This document shows, one piece after another, positions 35,123 to 47,400 of a stretch of 64,000 nucleotides of DNA. The position numbers and the translations under genes were made by a program. Origin of the DNA: Utricularia gibba (lineage: Eukaryota; Streptophyta; Magnoliopsida; Lamiales; Lentibulariaceae); the NCBI GenBank assembly GCA_002189035.1, contig NEEC01000009.1:2356001-2420000 (forward strand), in the 5' to 3' direction. Every line of letters starts with the position of its first letter. Position 1 is the stretch's first letter. Below the pieces are notes generated by a model. That model worked only from the letters and a program-made list of their open reading frames with translations, was not told where the DNA came from and did not search any database.

Positions 35123-38100
35123 CAAAAAACTCCAGCAGCAGCTGCAAACAGCTCAAGCTAAGGCAGCAGGGGAAGGAAAAGGAGGAAGCGTTCACCTACA
35201 AATGGTTTTTTCTGCTTCCCTCTTGCACTTGATGTTACAAAGGAATCAACTTTCTGCTGTTCAATACAATCCCAGAAAATCATTAAGCTACGACTCCCAT
35301 GTCTGGAGAAATCAAGAACACATGAAGACTGAGACGAGAAGGGAGAATTGATCTTGATGAAAGCGATGATTTTCAGAAGAGAAGTATCGAACTCGGCCAA
35401 ATTGAAAGATTGATTTACTCCCCAAAGCCGGCAAGAAAAGGGTGTAGATTTCTTTCTACTCTCCGCCGTTGCTCTCCTTGGAAAGATGATCAAACTTAAC
35501 GGCAAATATGGAAAACCAGGCCGCCGGACAAAATCTGACTGGATTTATTGCGTCTGCTTAAGCAACAGCAATATATAAAATGAGAACGTTGGAGGCCGTT
35601 GATCTACAAACAAGACAACGACAATAAACAAATCACTACCCAAATACCCGTCAACTCTCAAAGCCAACAGCGACTTGATAAACATAAGTAGAGTAGCGAA
35701 ATCCTTCTGTTTTTTTCCAAAAGATGCACATGAATTCATACCTCCACAACAGTGAAAATATGATCTTTTTTGTCTAAACCAGTTCAGAAATTGGATTACC
35801 AACTTCCCACTAACTGAAGACATCATCGCTGTTGAAATCCCGCCAACAAAGCTTGACTTTTGATCACGATATTGCGAGGGCTGAGGGTCAAAAGCTTGAC
35901 TTTTGACGGCATACTTAGTCGTTGCTCTCCTACTTTTCAAACCGCGTCAACTTTCTTCATCACTTTACCAATTCAGAAGTCCTCATCGTGTAGGGCTACT
36001 TACCGTTGACGTCATCGTCTTCCTCACTATATCTATTTTTGGAGGTCCCAAGACTGTTCTGTTACCAGCTTAGGTCACAAAATGGCTATAAAGAGGGTTT
36101 TCTCATCCCCCGATCAGATGCATTTTTGGGCTGTTTGAGTTCTCGGGATGATGTAAAAAGATTATCAGCATTCGTCGCAAGGGCGCTCGGCAGACAAAAT
36201 CATATCTGTTTTCACTACGATCTTCGAAAATGAGATTGGGAACTTTTGGATTGAGGAAACGGAAGACACGATCTTCAAAGGCAAAATCTTGCTCCATTCC
36301 ATCCAGATTGTTTTCGGATTCGGGGTGTAGCACAGAGTATCATTCAAACTGGTTTACCGGCGTAATGTAGGGTTCCGACGGCCAATCGGCGGCATTCCAC
36401 CGTGATTCCCAGTAACCGTAGTCTTCCCCATCACTGGCCACGCCGATTCCGGTCACCTCCGTGAACATCTTCTACCCGTCTTTCTTCCTCCGCCTTGGTT
36501 TGTACACAGGACGCCCAGTTGAAACTACACACAGTACTCTGTCACGGATTGGACTTTGACGAGTATAGACATTACGGCTCTGACCTGTGAATTTTTCCGT
36601 CAGAAAGATGGGTATACATGCCATTTCAAGAACCCTCCACCCAAAAACAACGAGCAATATTGCATTCGGTGCAATGCCGAATCCACAGCCCTAGACGGCG
36701 GCGCATTCTTTGGCGCCCGTGAGTGCTCCGTCTTCGCAAGGCTGCTGAGTTGCTGTTCACCATTTACTCTCGGCTTTGAATTTCTTTCAATGGACTTGGT
36801 ATTCATTCAGACTTGAAGTTTCCATTCACAAGAAGCCAGATGCTCCGAGTCTCATTCATGGCGACGACAGAGAACCAAAATTTCTTCAAAAGAAAAAAAG
36901 AAAGATCTTACATTTGCACGAGGGACACGCAACTCCAAGTAAACCCCCCTCGCGTCTGGCATTGCGCATCGAGTGAGATGGCTGGTCGTCATGAAGGCTG
37001 GGATCGGAATTCTGTACAAGAACCTCACCCACCCAATCGGATTCGCTGCATTCGCTTGCGTCCCAAGCCATTATTCCCATATATACGGCTGGCGCCAGAC
37101 GCACTTCAGCAAGAACTGGGATGGAGGCGAACAAGGATAGCTCCAGCTCCAGCTCCAACCCCAGCGGCAGCGAGGATCCACCCCAGAAGGCTAAGAAGCG
37201 CAACCACAGGAAGGAGAAGGATGAGTTTCTGCTGCAGCTAATCGTCTTCGGACCAATCTTGAAGTGATCGGATCAGATGCATGCTGTGGTTTCCATCATG
37301 GTACCTGTTCTAGCGACAAGCTGCGCATTGCTCCCTCTCCAATCAATCAAGACCCACTTCGATTGCCACTCGCTTCTGCACAACAGAATCAAGTCAAAGC
37401 AGCACGAGAGCATCCATGGAGTTCTCCTGGTTTTGGTAATAAAAGCCCTTGTCACTCGTTCAAATTTTAATTTATTCGAAGTTTAATCGAATTTAATTTA
37501 ATTCCTTGAACGAAGGATTTATATTTCAAAGTAGTTCAATTTATAATTTAATTATGATTTTTTAAATAAAAATTTAAAATATTGATTTCAGTTGGTACAT
37601 TAAAAAAAAAAATCTATATTACCATTGAAAAAAACATTAAATATTATGAGTGTCGGAAACGTCTCCTTTTATACAGACAAGAGATGGGCCGGAGTTATTG
37701 GGCTCCCGCAAATGAGCCTATAATATTAGAATTTCCAGCCCATGTCTTTCTACTGTGCTAGCTTGGCACTTGGGCCACCTTCATGTCTTAGCGCAGCTTA
37801 GCTGGCCCACACTAAATATACAGCGGCAAGCAGCACTCTGGTGCTTCTTCTTCCGGTAGACACTGCTTCCTCCGATCTGAGCAGTTTTTCTTTTTCTTTT
37901 TCCCTGCCCACTTTGCACATCTGTAAAGGCTATGCAGCCCTTTCAGTCTGTGAAATGGCGGATCCTCGTGGGGTGAGAGAGATTCATCTCAGAGCAGGTG
38001 ATTTCTGTTGGTGGACTTGTGCTGTATCATGAATGCTTAGATCATTCATTGACTTGCTCATCCGTGCAATCTCAACCACTACGAATTCTCTAATCCGAGG

Positions 38101-39101
38101 ATGTGGCTGAAGCCTCAACACAGAAGCATGAGAAGGGAATTTCAAGAATAAAAGAAGCCACAAACAAGGAGCCAATGTGACTGTGGTGCATTTAATCCCG
38201 GTGGGGTCCGAGTTGCTGTTGTGCTTGTCGGATCACATGCTCCTGCCTTAAGCTTAGACCCCCATCAGCCAAACCCACAAAGACAGAGTAGTTCAACTGC
38301 CTGGTAAAACATGAAGAAAAGCATACTGTTTCCGATGCTTATTTGCAGCCGCAGCAGGAAGAGGATGGCCATGACTTTAGTTAACGCACGCTGGTGCTTT
38401 GTGCTCACCGCACCTCCATTACTCTTCTCTCTGTAGGCATACAACCAGTAAAAGAAACGCCTTCAGCTACATTCAGCAGTTCATATTCATCTTCTTTTCT
38501 AGCAACGCATAAGAGAAGGGAGGTAGAGTTCTGCATAGATATTGATCATCTTTATGTTGTGTAGCAACATAGAAAGGAATACACAAAAGAAAGGAGGGTA
38601 GAGTTTAACTGGAGCAGTGTAACCTGGTGCACAAGTGAAAGCGAGGGGACCTCTCTGTGTTGAGTATATTTTGCCAATCTACTATAGCTCTGGCTACTCC
38701 TGGCAGCAGATCCCTCTTTTTTTGCCTGGAAATCCCATCCAATTTTGGAAAATCAGACATGTAACTTTTTCAAAAGTGCAAAGGAGCCAGTTTCAACAAG
38801 CCTTCACCTTTGCTTTCAAACAAAGTCATGTTGCTACTCCTTTATATATTTATTGATCCATGTATTCATAAAAACTTACGCGTAGACAGATAAATACAAG
38901 ATTGGAGCAGGCAGGCTTTGGTGCTGTTGAACCCCAGGGGTAAATGAATGGAGATAGAGCGAAGAGCCACATCCACAGCATGGATTTTTTTCCTGAAAAT
39001 TTATAAAGTGAGGGCCAAGTGTCTGAGGATTTTACTGGGGGCATCGTCATGTGATCCTGCTGCAAAACTATCAACGCCACCCACCACTCTTCTTAAACCT
39101 C
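35123..39101. other. Gene-poor 4 kb
   Basis: No gene is supported with confidence. The part up to about 35500 is the upstream region and probable leader of the DUF4378 gene. Two short intact frames begin with ATG: 36340-36468 on the minus strand (42 aa) and 37121-37267 on the plus strand (48 aa, Ser-rich then Lys-rich); neither resembles a family I know. The stretch 37450-37660 is AT-rich. The part from about 38500 on is the upstream region of the RTFL gene. Confidence 0.4.
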
Positions 39102-39108
39102 TATAAAT
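39102..39108 (+). promoter_or_regulatory. TATA box of the RTFL/DVL gene
   Basis: TATAAAT lies 84 bases before the ATG of the RTFL gene. No ATG intervenes after the predicted transcription start. Confidence 0.6.
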
Positions 39109-39191
39109 CTCTTCCAACCATTGAAAAGAACACACCCCACATCCTATAAACAGAGAGCATCTATCGATTTCACGGGTAGTTGGAGAGGAAA

Positions 39192-39530
39192 ATGGACTAT
39201 TACATGGATGAAAAGTGGCAGGCGCGTAGGGAAGATAAGGGAAGTCATTCTAATTGCTCCAGCAATCCCTCTCTCTCAAGGAGCATGTCACAGTGGAGTT
39301 CCTCAACAAGAAATCTCTCAAACAAGAACTCCTCCAGTCTGACAAGGAGTTCTTCACAGAAATGTGTTTCCTCCAAGTCATCATCGCTTGTGAGAAATTC
39401 GTCTCAGAAGTGCACAGATTTCACCCGCAAGTGCAGCAGCTTAGCCAAGGAGCAAAAGGCCAAATTCTACATTGTCAAGAGATGCATTGGGATGCTTGTT
39501 AAGTGGAAGAAGAATGGGGAGGATTCTTGA
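39192..39530 (+). CDS. ROTUNDIFOLIA-like/DEVIL (RTFL/DVL) small polypeptide
   Basis: This is a single-exon 112-aa member of a plant peptide family that restrains cell proliferation along organ axes and acts at the plasma membrane. The conserved RTFL domain is at the C-terminus, about residues 74-106: CTDFTRKCSSLAKEQKAKF then YIVKRCIGMLVKWKK. The N-terminal 70 residues are Ser-rich and contain a repeated unit, SSSLTRSSSQKC then SSSLVRNSSQKC. The protein has no signal peptide, as usual for the family. Which RTFL it is cannot be told. Confidence 0.88.
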   Translation: MDYYMDEKWQARREDKGSHSNCSSNPSLSRSMSQWSSSTRNLSNKNSSSLTRSSSQKCVSSKSSSLVRNSSQKCTDFTRKCSSLAKEQKAKFYIVKRCIGMLVKWKKNGEDS

Positions 39531-40681
39531 AGAGCAATTATGAAGATGAAATGAGCCATGAATCTTCCAACTGTAAGATGGATCTTCGCTTCCTGTTGGC
39601 CTGTTGACGTTCTCAGTCATCCCTGAAAAGAAAGCATCTGAAACCACTCAGAGCCTGTGTTTAATTACATTCAAGGCCAGGGTATATTTTAAGATGTGAA
39701 GCAAGGGAATAAAATATTATACAACATTCCATCCCATTCTCTCTATATTTTCCTGCAGCAACAGAGATTTATAAAACACGAAATCATCCATACAAATCTC
39801 ATCAATTTTTTATTTTCCGCTGGCAAAGTCTCTCATACCAAACACAAATGGAAAGAAAGATTCCTCTTCACAATAAAATGAGTATGTTTTTTTTTTATTC
39901 CACGTATATCATCTCCAGAATGCTTTTCAAGATTCAAATTAAAGTACTATACCTATCCGTCTTAAGTCATGGAATCTGTAACCAGGATCTCCAAGTTTGA
40001 CGTGCCTTTATAAGGTCACTACTTCTGCGCAAGTGCTCATTGAGATGCTTCAGAAAGAACGCAACTTCAGTTGTAGCACAGGTTCCAGGGAAGATACAGA
40101 AATACATGGAAGGCTAAGTTTCAGCCTTAAAACTCGCCAGATCTCTGCCATTGCCAGGAGTAGAGCAACTGAAACATTAACTGTTGTGAATTGACCCCAC
40201 GACTATTCCTTGTCTGAAATTCAATTGAACAGATGAAAATTATTCCACCCGGGGAATAAAACATGTTAACACAAAGGGGTAGGACTGTCCCCAATGAAGA
40301 CAATTCAGCCAGCATGACAACATGCGAAGCCAGCTCACAATTTGACAATAATTTAGACAGATGGACAGATGGAAAGATAGATGAAGTCGTAATTTCTCAA
40401 AATGAACGGGAAGTTGAGATCAGTAACATGCTTCAAAAAAAGAAAACGCAACATACCAAAATATTATGGAGTGAAAATAGTTGAAAAGCCTGAGAATTGA
40501 CATTATTTCAACATCCATAGTGGATGGACCTGAACCAGACTTTACCAACCAAGCAAAAAGATGTTGAGCCCCTTCACGTTTCCCATCACTTCACAGAACC
40601 TGAATAGTAAAATCTGTAACCAGCTACATTAGGAACCATGTATAGTGATGCAGTGACGTAGGTCGAGACATTAGGCATAAT
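39531..40681. other. Intergenic; nothing recognised
   Basis: The first part is the 3' flank of the RTFL gene. No domain-bearing frame, RNA gene or mobile element was seen on either strand. Confidence 0.45.
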
Positions 40682-40755
40682 CCTATTCTCTTGGACTTCT
40701 CAGAATATCATGTGTGCTCCTATTCTCGTGGACTTCTCAAAATATCATGTATGCT
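40682..40755 (+). repeat. Direct tandem repeat, 37 bp x 2
   Basis: Two adjacent copies of a 37-base unit, 40682-40718 and 40719-40755, each begin CCTATTCTC and end with CATGT, one base (G or A), then TGCT. They differ at three positions. It lies in intergenic DNA and looks like a recent local duplication. Confidence 0.85.
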
Positions 40756-40839
40756 CTGTTTGTTTTTCATCGTATTCTCAGAATAGCAACCACGCATAGG
40801 TTTCTCATTTCCAGAAACAAACTTTCAGCATTTATAGCT

Positions 40840-41130
40840 TCATCCTTGGTAAAGCAAGCTCCAACGAATGTAGCATATCACAACGGCATTGGGTATGAAA
40901 CCCATATTGCGGATTTCGCTCAGTATCTCAAAACCCTCGTCTAGATCCCCGTTCAGGCAGCAACCCTTCATCAAAATCCCAAGACCCAAATGTGTACTCA
41001 GCCAATCGAACTTCATCAAAACGCTAAGCGCGTACTCTGCCAACCGAACAGCTCCCCCTGTTTTTCTCAAAAACCCTCGAAGACCCATCAAAGTTGTTAG
41101 CGAAAACCCTTATAGCAACTACATCATCGA
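40840..41130 (-). pseudogene. PPR gene relic (At4g11690/ABO8-like)
   Basis: The minus strand carries a fragment of a pentatricopeptide repeat protein. The best piece reads LGLGILMKGCCLNGDLDEGFEIL then SEIRNMGFIPNAVV, which resembles the FGILIKGCC...GFSPNVV repeat of Arabidopsis At4g11690. Just upstream, in another frame, VFANNFDGSSRVFEKNRG looks like the preceding repeat. The frame then closes after LLYQG, and no flanking repeats are found. With several frames involved and only about 100 residues left, this is a degraded remnant. Intact PPR proteins bind organellar RNA. Confidence 0.55.
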
Positions 41131-41673
41131 ACACGAACCAAGTTTGTTCTTAAGGAGTAAATTGCCCTTTAAAGGGCAATGAGCGTCTCGTAAACCAGAG
41201 ATTAATTACAATTCTTGACCTCACAAATGAAGGGTAGACACGAGATTGTAAACAACGAAGGCGTAGGTTTACCAGATATCATCTCAAGAATACATTCTGC
41301 TATTGAGGGAGAGCAGGTAGTAAACGATCATGGAACCGCCAACTGGTTAGGTGTAGAGCACTTCCGCAGGATTCAGGAAGAAGATAAACAGGGAAAGCGC
41401 CTTCCGCGGCGGCGATTTGAACATTCAAGGGCTTGATCACTCCGGCCTGGCGTTTTCGCCACACCCATACCTTCAGATTCTCTACAGCTATGAAGTATCC
41501 CCGTGCTGTGTGCGGTGCATGGAGATGAATTTTGTCTTATTGTATACCCATTTGACCAAATTTTACATTACTCGCTATGAAATTAAATATAATTTGTGTA
41601 CATGAAAATATGCCCTAATTAATAAAAGAGAGCGGCTTCGACCCGAACCCGAATCCGGACGCTCCGCTCCATC

Positions 41674-42567
41674 TCACATCCGGTTCCTGCGAAATACCGC
41701 GCCCAAATTCCAGAAAAACCTACGCAGGCGGCCGCCCCTCCTCCGCCGGACCCACTCGAATTCCGTCGATACGCCGCTGCTGAGGTCTAATCGGCCATCT
41801 AACTCCGAGAAAACAGTCGGCATCTCACCGTAGGAAGCTCCCACAAACCTCCCGACTGCAAATCCGCCGCCGGGCAACCTCCATATCGTGAGACCGAAGG
41901 GCTCCGCGGCGTGGTCTGAGTTTTCATTGGAATCGCCGCTCGGCAGCTTGAGGCGACAGATGGGGCACGAATTATGGAGATTCAGCCAGGGGACTATGCA
42001 ATCGGTGTGGTAGATGTGCTTGCAAGGCATTTCACGGGCCTCAGATCCGAGATCGAAGGCCTCCGTACACACCGCGCAGTGCGCGTCCGAGTCCACGTGG
42101 CTCTTCCCAATCTCCACCGTCGGCAACGCCGCAACGGCGTGTTTGCTCGCCGGCGGATTCTCTGAGCGCGTCCACAGACTAATTCCGATCTGCGACAACC
42201 GGTCAAGCATCATCTCAAACCCCGATCCCAGCAAAGTCGCCGACACGGCCGGCGGCACCGGGCGGAGCCCCAAACCATCGGCGTCGTCATAGTAAAGCTC
42301 ATAACTCCTCCCCTCAGCCCCGTCCTCCGATTGCTGCGTAGGGTTCCGAAGGACAACCAGTGGGTTGAAAGAGAACCCTCTCCGACGGCGCCGGTTGAAT
42401 CCAGACCGTAGCGGTTGTGCAGGGGTAGTAGCCATCTGCATAAATCCTCCACGGCAGTGGGGGCAGAGCAGCTCCGACTCCGAGGCGACCGCGGAGACGA
42501 CTCTGGTGCACTGAAAACACCAGTAGGAAGAGGCGGAAGGCGTGGAAGACGGGAGCTGAACCTCCAT
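41674..42567 (-). CDS. RING-H2 E3 ubiquitin ligase with DUF1117 (RDUF-like)
   Basis: This is a single-exon 297-aa E3 ligase. An N-terminal zinc-ribbon has C17, C20, C35 and C38 in YWCFQCTRVV and LLCPHCRGGF. The RING-H2 finger (C3H2C3) uses C164, C167, C182, H184, H187, C190, C201 and C204. After it comes the DUF1117 block LTIWRLPGGGFAVGRF and a basic Arg-rich end. This order is that of the RDUF1/RDUF2/RZF-type ligases, some of which act in abscisic acid and drought responses. Which member it corresponds to is not clear. The frame is intact, and it is divergent from Pumilio across 1.85 kb. Confidence 0.9.
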   Translation of the reverse strand: MEVQLPSSTPSASSYWCFQCTRVVSAVASESELLCPHCRGGFMQMATTPAQPLRSGFNRRRRRGFSFNPLVVLRNPTQQSEDGAEGRSYELYYDDADGLGLRPVPPAVSATLLGSGFEMMLDRLSQIGISLWTRSENPPASKHAVAALPTVEIGKSHVDSDAHCAVCTEAFDLGSEAREMPCKHIYHTDCIVPWLNLHNSCPICRLKLPSGDSNENSDHAAEPFGLTIWRLPGGGFAVGRFVGASYGEMPTVFSELDGRLDLSSGVSTEFEWVRRRRGGRLRRFFWNLGAVFRRNRM

Positions 42568-44421
42568 GGGAGAAGCACAGGCGGATTTGGGGACTGCGTA
42601 TTAGTAAGAGAGGGGAGGAATTTGTCCTTTTTTGTCTAAGCGCTTGCGTTGCTGCCTTCGCGGCGACAGCGCAAATGAAAGATCCACCTAAAATTTCACG
42701 CGTCAATCCAATATAAATATAATACAAAAAAATAATTAAAATTATTATTCTTCTCATCACTCAGAACGTAGGAGAAGAATAGTCAGTCAAACGAGACCGC
42801 CGCCGCCGCCACCGGCCGAAGGAGGAGGTCGCCGAGATGCTTCTTGTTCATTATCTTCAAATAATATTTTGTCCGATGCTTCAAAAAATAAATAAATTCG
42901 TGATTCGAATATTCTCCCAATTTTTTAATTAACATTTTTAAAACATGGTTGGATATAGTTGTGTTGATGCATCAATCATAAATTATTTAATATTTAAACA
43001 ATCAAATGAAAAATATAATTTATTTCATAAATATTTAAATTAAAATAATTCTAATATCTATAAATACAAAAAAATTAACATTGAAAAATCGGATACATAT
43101 TATTTTATCTTTATAATTCAAAACGATTCAATCATGATTAACAATAAGTTCGTATTACTAACGATTTATAATTTAAAACGATTTAATCGTAATTTTTTAG
43201 AGTGGACTTGTTAGGGAGAAGGCGTCTAAGGTATTAGCGGTTGTTAATTGCTAGGAGTAGGGTTTGGCGTTAACACATTGGGTTATCTTTTAGGGCACGG
43301 CCCCTCCCTCTCCCTCTCCCCCATCCCTACTCCAATTATTGATCGGCAGGCCATGTCACTAGGTGGGAGATGCTCCCCATTCTCGGAAAGGAATTTCACC
43401 GTCCAGCACGCGGCTCTTTCCGGTGGGGGTACTGGACGGAGCTCGCCTTCAATGCGTCGAATACGGATGCGCAATCGTATAGTCACTCGATCCGGCGAGG
43501 GTTTTGAAACTTGATTGTTGGGTTCTGGTTTACATGAGGAGGAGCAGCCGCTGTTAATGCATTTCTTCGTAGGGGACGCGGCTGCGCCGAATGCAATTAG
43601 TGGGCGTGTCGCTCTTTCATTGATTCCCTCCTTTTGCGTGCGGTCCGTGTCAGTGTCCATGACCGCGTCCGGGTGCTCGATTTTAGAGACAGAGAGAGAA
43701 AGGGGTGTGTGTTTGTATGTACGGAGGATGAAAAAGGGGAAATATCAGAATTAGGAAGTTTTTAGTGAGATTTGAAATTTTGGGAAGGAGGAAAATTTTA
43801 ACCTGAGGAGCGAGTCACTGCATTTAATTGACCCACTCCTCTTTCTTTCTTCGTGAATCGCCAGTGGACAAACAAAACCCTAAAGGGGGTTCTATGCTAG
43901 AAAAATTCGCCGCCACATAGTTCTTGTCATCGCTTATATGTGTAACTGTGTGCTTCCTAATTCTCTTCTTCATCCTCTTCCTACACCCGGGTCCTCTTCT
44001 TGGGCACCTATGGTTCTGTGTGTACTCTGGATTATCAGACTGTGTGGGTATTCGATATCTTGAAGGATTGTATTCAAGGTCACTAATCGGTTGTAAAGAT
44101 GTTTTCTTTCGCTTCAGGGGGCACCGGGTATGATAAATTTGTGTATATGTTTCGTTTTGGTCGATTGTTTCTCTTCCGGGTTTCACTTCTGTCAGTGAGG
44201 AGCTTTCTCGGGAACCTGATGGTCAAAGTTTTTCTTTTTTTGTAATTTTTGTGACTGAAGATCTAATTTTCCCACAAGAAGTCTTGGACTTTGCATCTTG
44301 TAGCCATGAATCTGATCGAGTTTTTCTTTTGGTAGGGGTTCCGCGATGTTCTCCGTTTGACCTGATTACAGTCTGTATATACAGTAGTCGGTGAATATTA
44401 TTTTAACCTGGGTTTATTGTC
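42568..44421. other. Divergent intergenic region and Pumilio leader
   Basis: The stretch 42860-43200 is AT-rich. From about 43840 the sequence has the look of a 5' leader, including GGGCACCGGGTATG near 44116 that could be a leader-intron donor for the Pumilio transcript. GC-richer frames at 43250-43750 show no domain. No separate gene is supported. Confidence 0.4.
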
Positions 44422-47400
44422 ATGTTATCTGATTTGGGTAGAAGACCAATGATCGGTAACAATGAAAAATCATTTGGAGATAACTTTGAGATGGGGTTCT
44501 TGCTCGGAGATCAGAGCAGGCAAGAGGCTGATGATCGTGAAAGGGAGTTGAATTTGTACAGGAGCGGATCAGCTCCCCCGACTGTTGAAGGTTCCCTAAG
44601 TGCTATTGGTGGTTTTTTGAAACATGGGGACAGTGGAGTCCTTGTTTCCCAGTTCCCTGAGTTAGCCAAACAGAAGGTTGGCAACGGATTTCTGTCCGAG
44701 GATGATCTTAGGTCTAATCCATCGTATTCTTCTTATTACTACTCAAATGTCAATCTTAACCCAAGGCTGCCTCCTCCTCTGTTGTCAAAAGAGGATTTGA
44801 GGTTTGCACAGAGGCTGCAAGGAGGGAATTCCGTAATTGGGGATAGGAGGAAGGCAAGGACTGAGAGTAGTAGCAACGGGAAAGGAGCCCCTTTTCAAAT
44901 TCCTCCCGGTTTTAATGCTAGAAAGCAAGATGGTGAGGATGACAACAAAATTCTGGGGACTTCGGATTGGGAAAATGATGGACTTGAGTTGCCTGGGTAT
45001 GGTTCGGGTAGCAAGCAAAAGAGGCTTTCTGATACCTTCAATGTCAGTAACTTGTTTCATGCAGTGCATTTCACATTTTCTTATTCCATCTCTATTAATG
45101 AGCATTTACATTCATCAATAATGAAGTTTTATTATGGATTTCATGGGATGCCTTTGTAATTTTTGTCCATTCTTTTGGTATTGCTTATATTAGTGATGAT
45201 TAAATGTCGTTCGCTTATTGGGGGAGGATATTGACGTGAGATGTGATTTATAATGGCTTCATCCATTTTAAGTTGTTTATATCTGTGTAGGAAGGCTTGA
45301 GCGGCTCCAATCACCCAGATGGTGCAATGGGTGACACGTCCGGCGTTTTGGGGTCAGCTGAGGCGGAGTTGGGTTTTCTTCGTAATGATTTTACTCACTC
45401 TGATCCTATCCACTCCTTGTCTCCGATTCACAGCTCATCATCTGGCCATCATGCTAGAGCCCCTGCGTCATATCCTCACGCTAATGCCCTGGGAGCTTCA
45501 TTATCAAGAAGCTCAACTCCTGATCCCCAAAGCATTGCAAGAGTTCCCAGCCCATGCCCGGGAACCATTGGTGGAAGCAGACCAGGTTACTCAGAAAAAA
45601 GAAATGTTAATAGCCCCAGCATTTACAGTGGGGTATCTTCTAAGGGTGATGAACCCGGAGATCTTGTTTCTGCATTGGCATGCATGAACCTTTCAAATGG
45701 AATGGAGGGCGAGGACCATAATTTCTCTTCGAGTTCTAAACCTGATTATCTCTTCAATCTTCATGATGGGAAAAATGATTTCAGACAGCAGGGTTTTGCA
45801 AAAGAGACTGGGCATGCGCATATGATGGCTGCACATTTGAACCAAGAAAGTACGGTTTATCCTGATTCTGGAATTGGTGATGCTGGTTGTTTGGACTTCA
45901 CTGGAAATGTATCTTTACGGGCTGAGATTAAGAAAAGCACCAATGCTTCAAGTAAGCGCTATGGGAAGGGGTCCCCAGGTGCATCCAGTAATGGTGCGGG
46001 CATGTTGCCTTCTCAATATGGGCATCTGGATAGCCCTAATTCATCATTTTCTAGCCGTGGTCTTGCTGGATATGCCAGGAGCCCTATTTCAGGCCAACTT
46101 GGGAGCCCAAATTTGCCACCATTGTTTGAGAATGCTATTGGTGAATCTGCTATGGCACTACAGGGAATGGAAACCAGGATGTCTCGAGGTGCAAACCTTA
46201 ATGCAATGGCTGAACAGAACCTGAACAGAGTTGGAAACCAGCTGGCTGGGGTATTTTGCAGCCACCTTTTGTGGATCCCTTGTACCTTCAATATCTGAGT
46301 GCCGCTGAATATGCGTCGCCGCAGGTTCCTGGTCTTAATTATCCATCTGTTGATATGAATTACATGGGAAATTCATACATGGACGTCTTTCAGAAAGCGC
46401 ATCTTGGGAATTTGTTGCCCCAACAAAGATCTCAATATGCTGCACTGTCAAGTGGAAACTCTACTCAGTCAATCCCTCATGGTTACTTTTCTAGTCCAAC
46501 ATATGGATTATCATATCCTGGTGATCTTCTGGCCAACCATGCTGCTTCAAACTCTTTTGGGTTGCCTACCAACTCTTTGAGGCATGGTGATTATAATATG
46601 CGCTCCCTTGGTGGGACGAGAAACTTCTCTGGGAGCGTTTTCGGTCCTTGGCATTTAAATAATATTGATAATAGGCATGATTCAACGCTGCTCGAGGAAT
46701 TTAAGAGCAATAAGGCGAGATGTTTTGAACTTGCTGAAATTAGTGGTCATGTCGTTGAGTTTAGGTATCACTTTCACAATATTTTACTGAATTCAGTGAG
46801 GGAAAGATTGATGATTTAATCTTTCCATTTTAATGTTATCAAACAGTGTTGATCAATATGGAAGTCGGTTCATTCAACAAAAGCTTGAAACGGCCACCAC
46901 AGATGAGAAAAACATGGTTTTCGAAGAAATCTTCTCTGAAGCTCTTACACTGATGACTGATGTTTTTGGTAATTATGTCATCCAGAAGGTAAGAACCAGT
47001 CTTTCTTTGGTCCAATCAGCGTATGATGATGACTTAATTTTACTATTTTTCTTTCTTAGTATGTTCAGTGTTTCTAAATTGCATTATTTGGTGTCCAGTT
47101 TTTTGAGCATGGATTGGCGAGTCAGAGAAGGGAGTTGGCTAGCAAGCTTTTCGGAAGTATACTGACTCTAAGCCTCCAAATGTATGGTTGTAGGGTGATA
47201 CAAAAGGTAATACTAACCTAAAAAATTCCATCCTGTCTTCTCTTTGGTAGGTGATGGAGGCTGCTTTAGGTTTTCCTTTCGAATATGATGAGCCCATCAG
47301 CACAAACGCCTGGAAACTACGTGTCCTTTTATTTTAGATTGAATCTAATTGTTAATAAGTGATCTGTGTTTCTAACTTTTGTAGGCAATAGAAGTTGTAG

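Noticed and set aside
36340-36468. Intact 42-codon minus-strand frame starting MFTEVTGIGVASDGEDYGYW.
   Set aside because: It has no recognised family, promoter or splice context; a frame of this length is expected by chance.
37121-37267. 48-aa plus-strand frame with a Ser run followed by KAKKRNHRKEKDE.
   Set aside because: It is low-complexity, short and unsupported by neighbours.
43250-43750. GC-richer frames on both strands, possibly an exon upstream of Pumilio.
   Set aside because: No domain or splice-consistent link to Pumilio was found; it is more likely promoter or leader sequence.
46252-46262. An apparent 11-base intron in Pumilio exon 2 (GT...AG) that would restore the frame.
   Set aside because: Plant introns cannot be this short. 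A missing G in the preceding G4 run explains the shift better.
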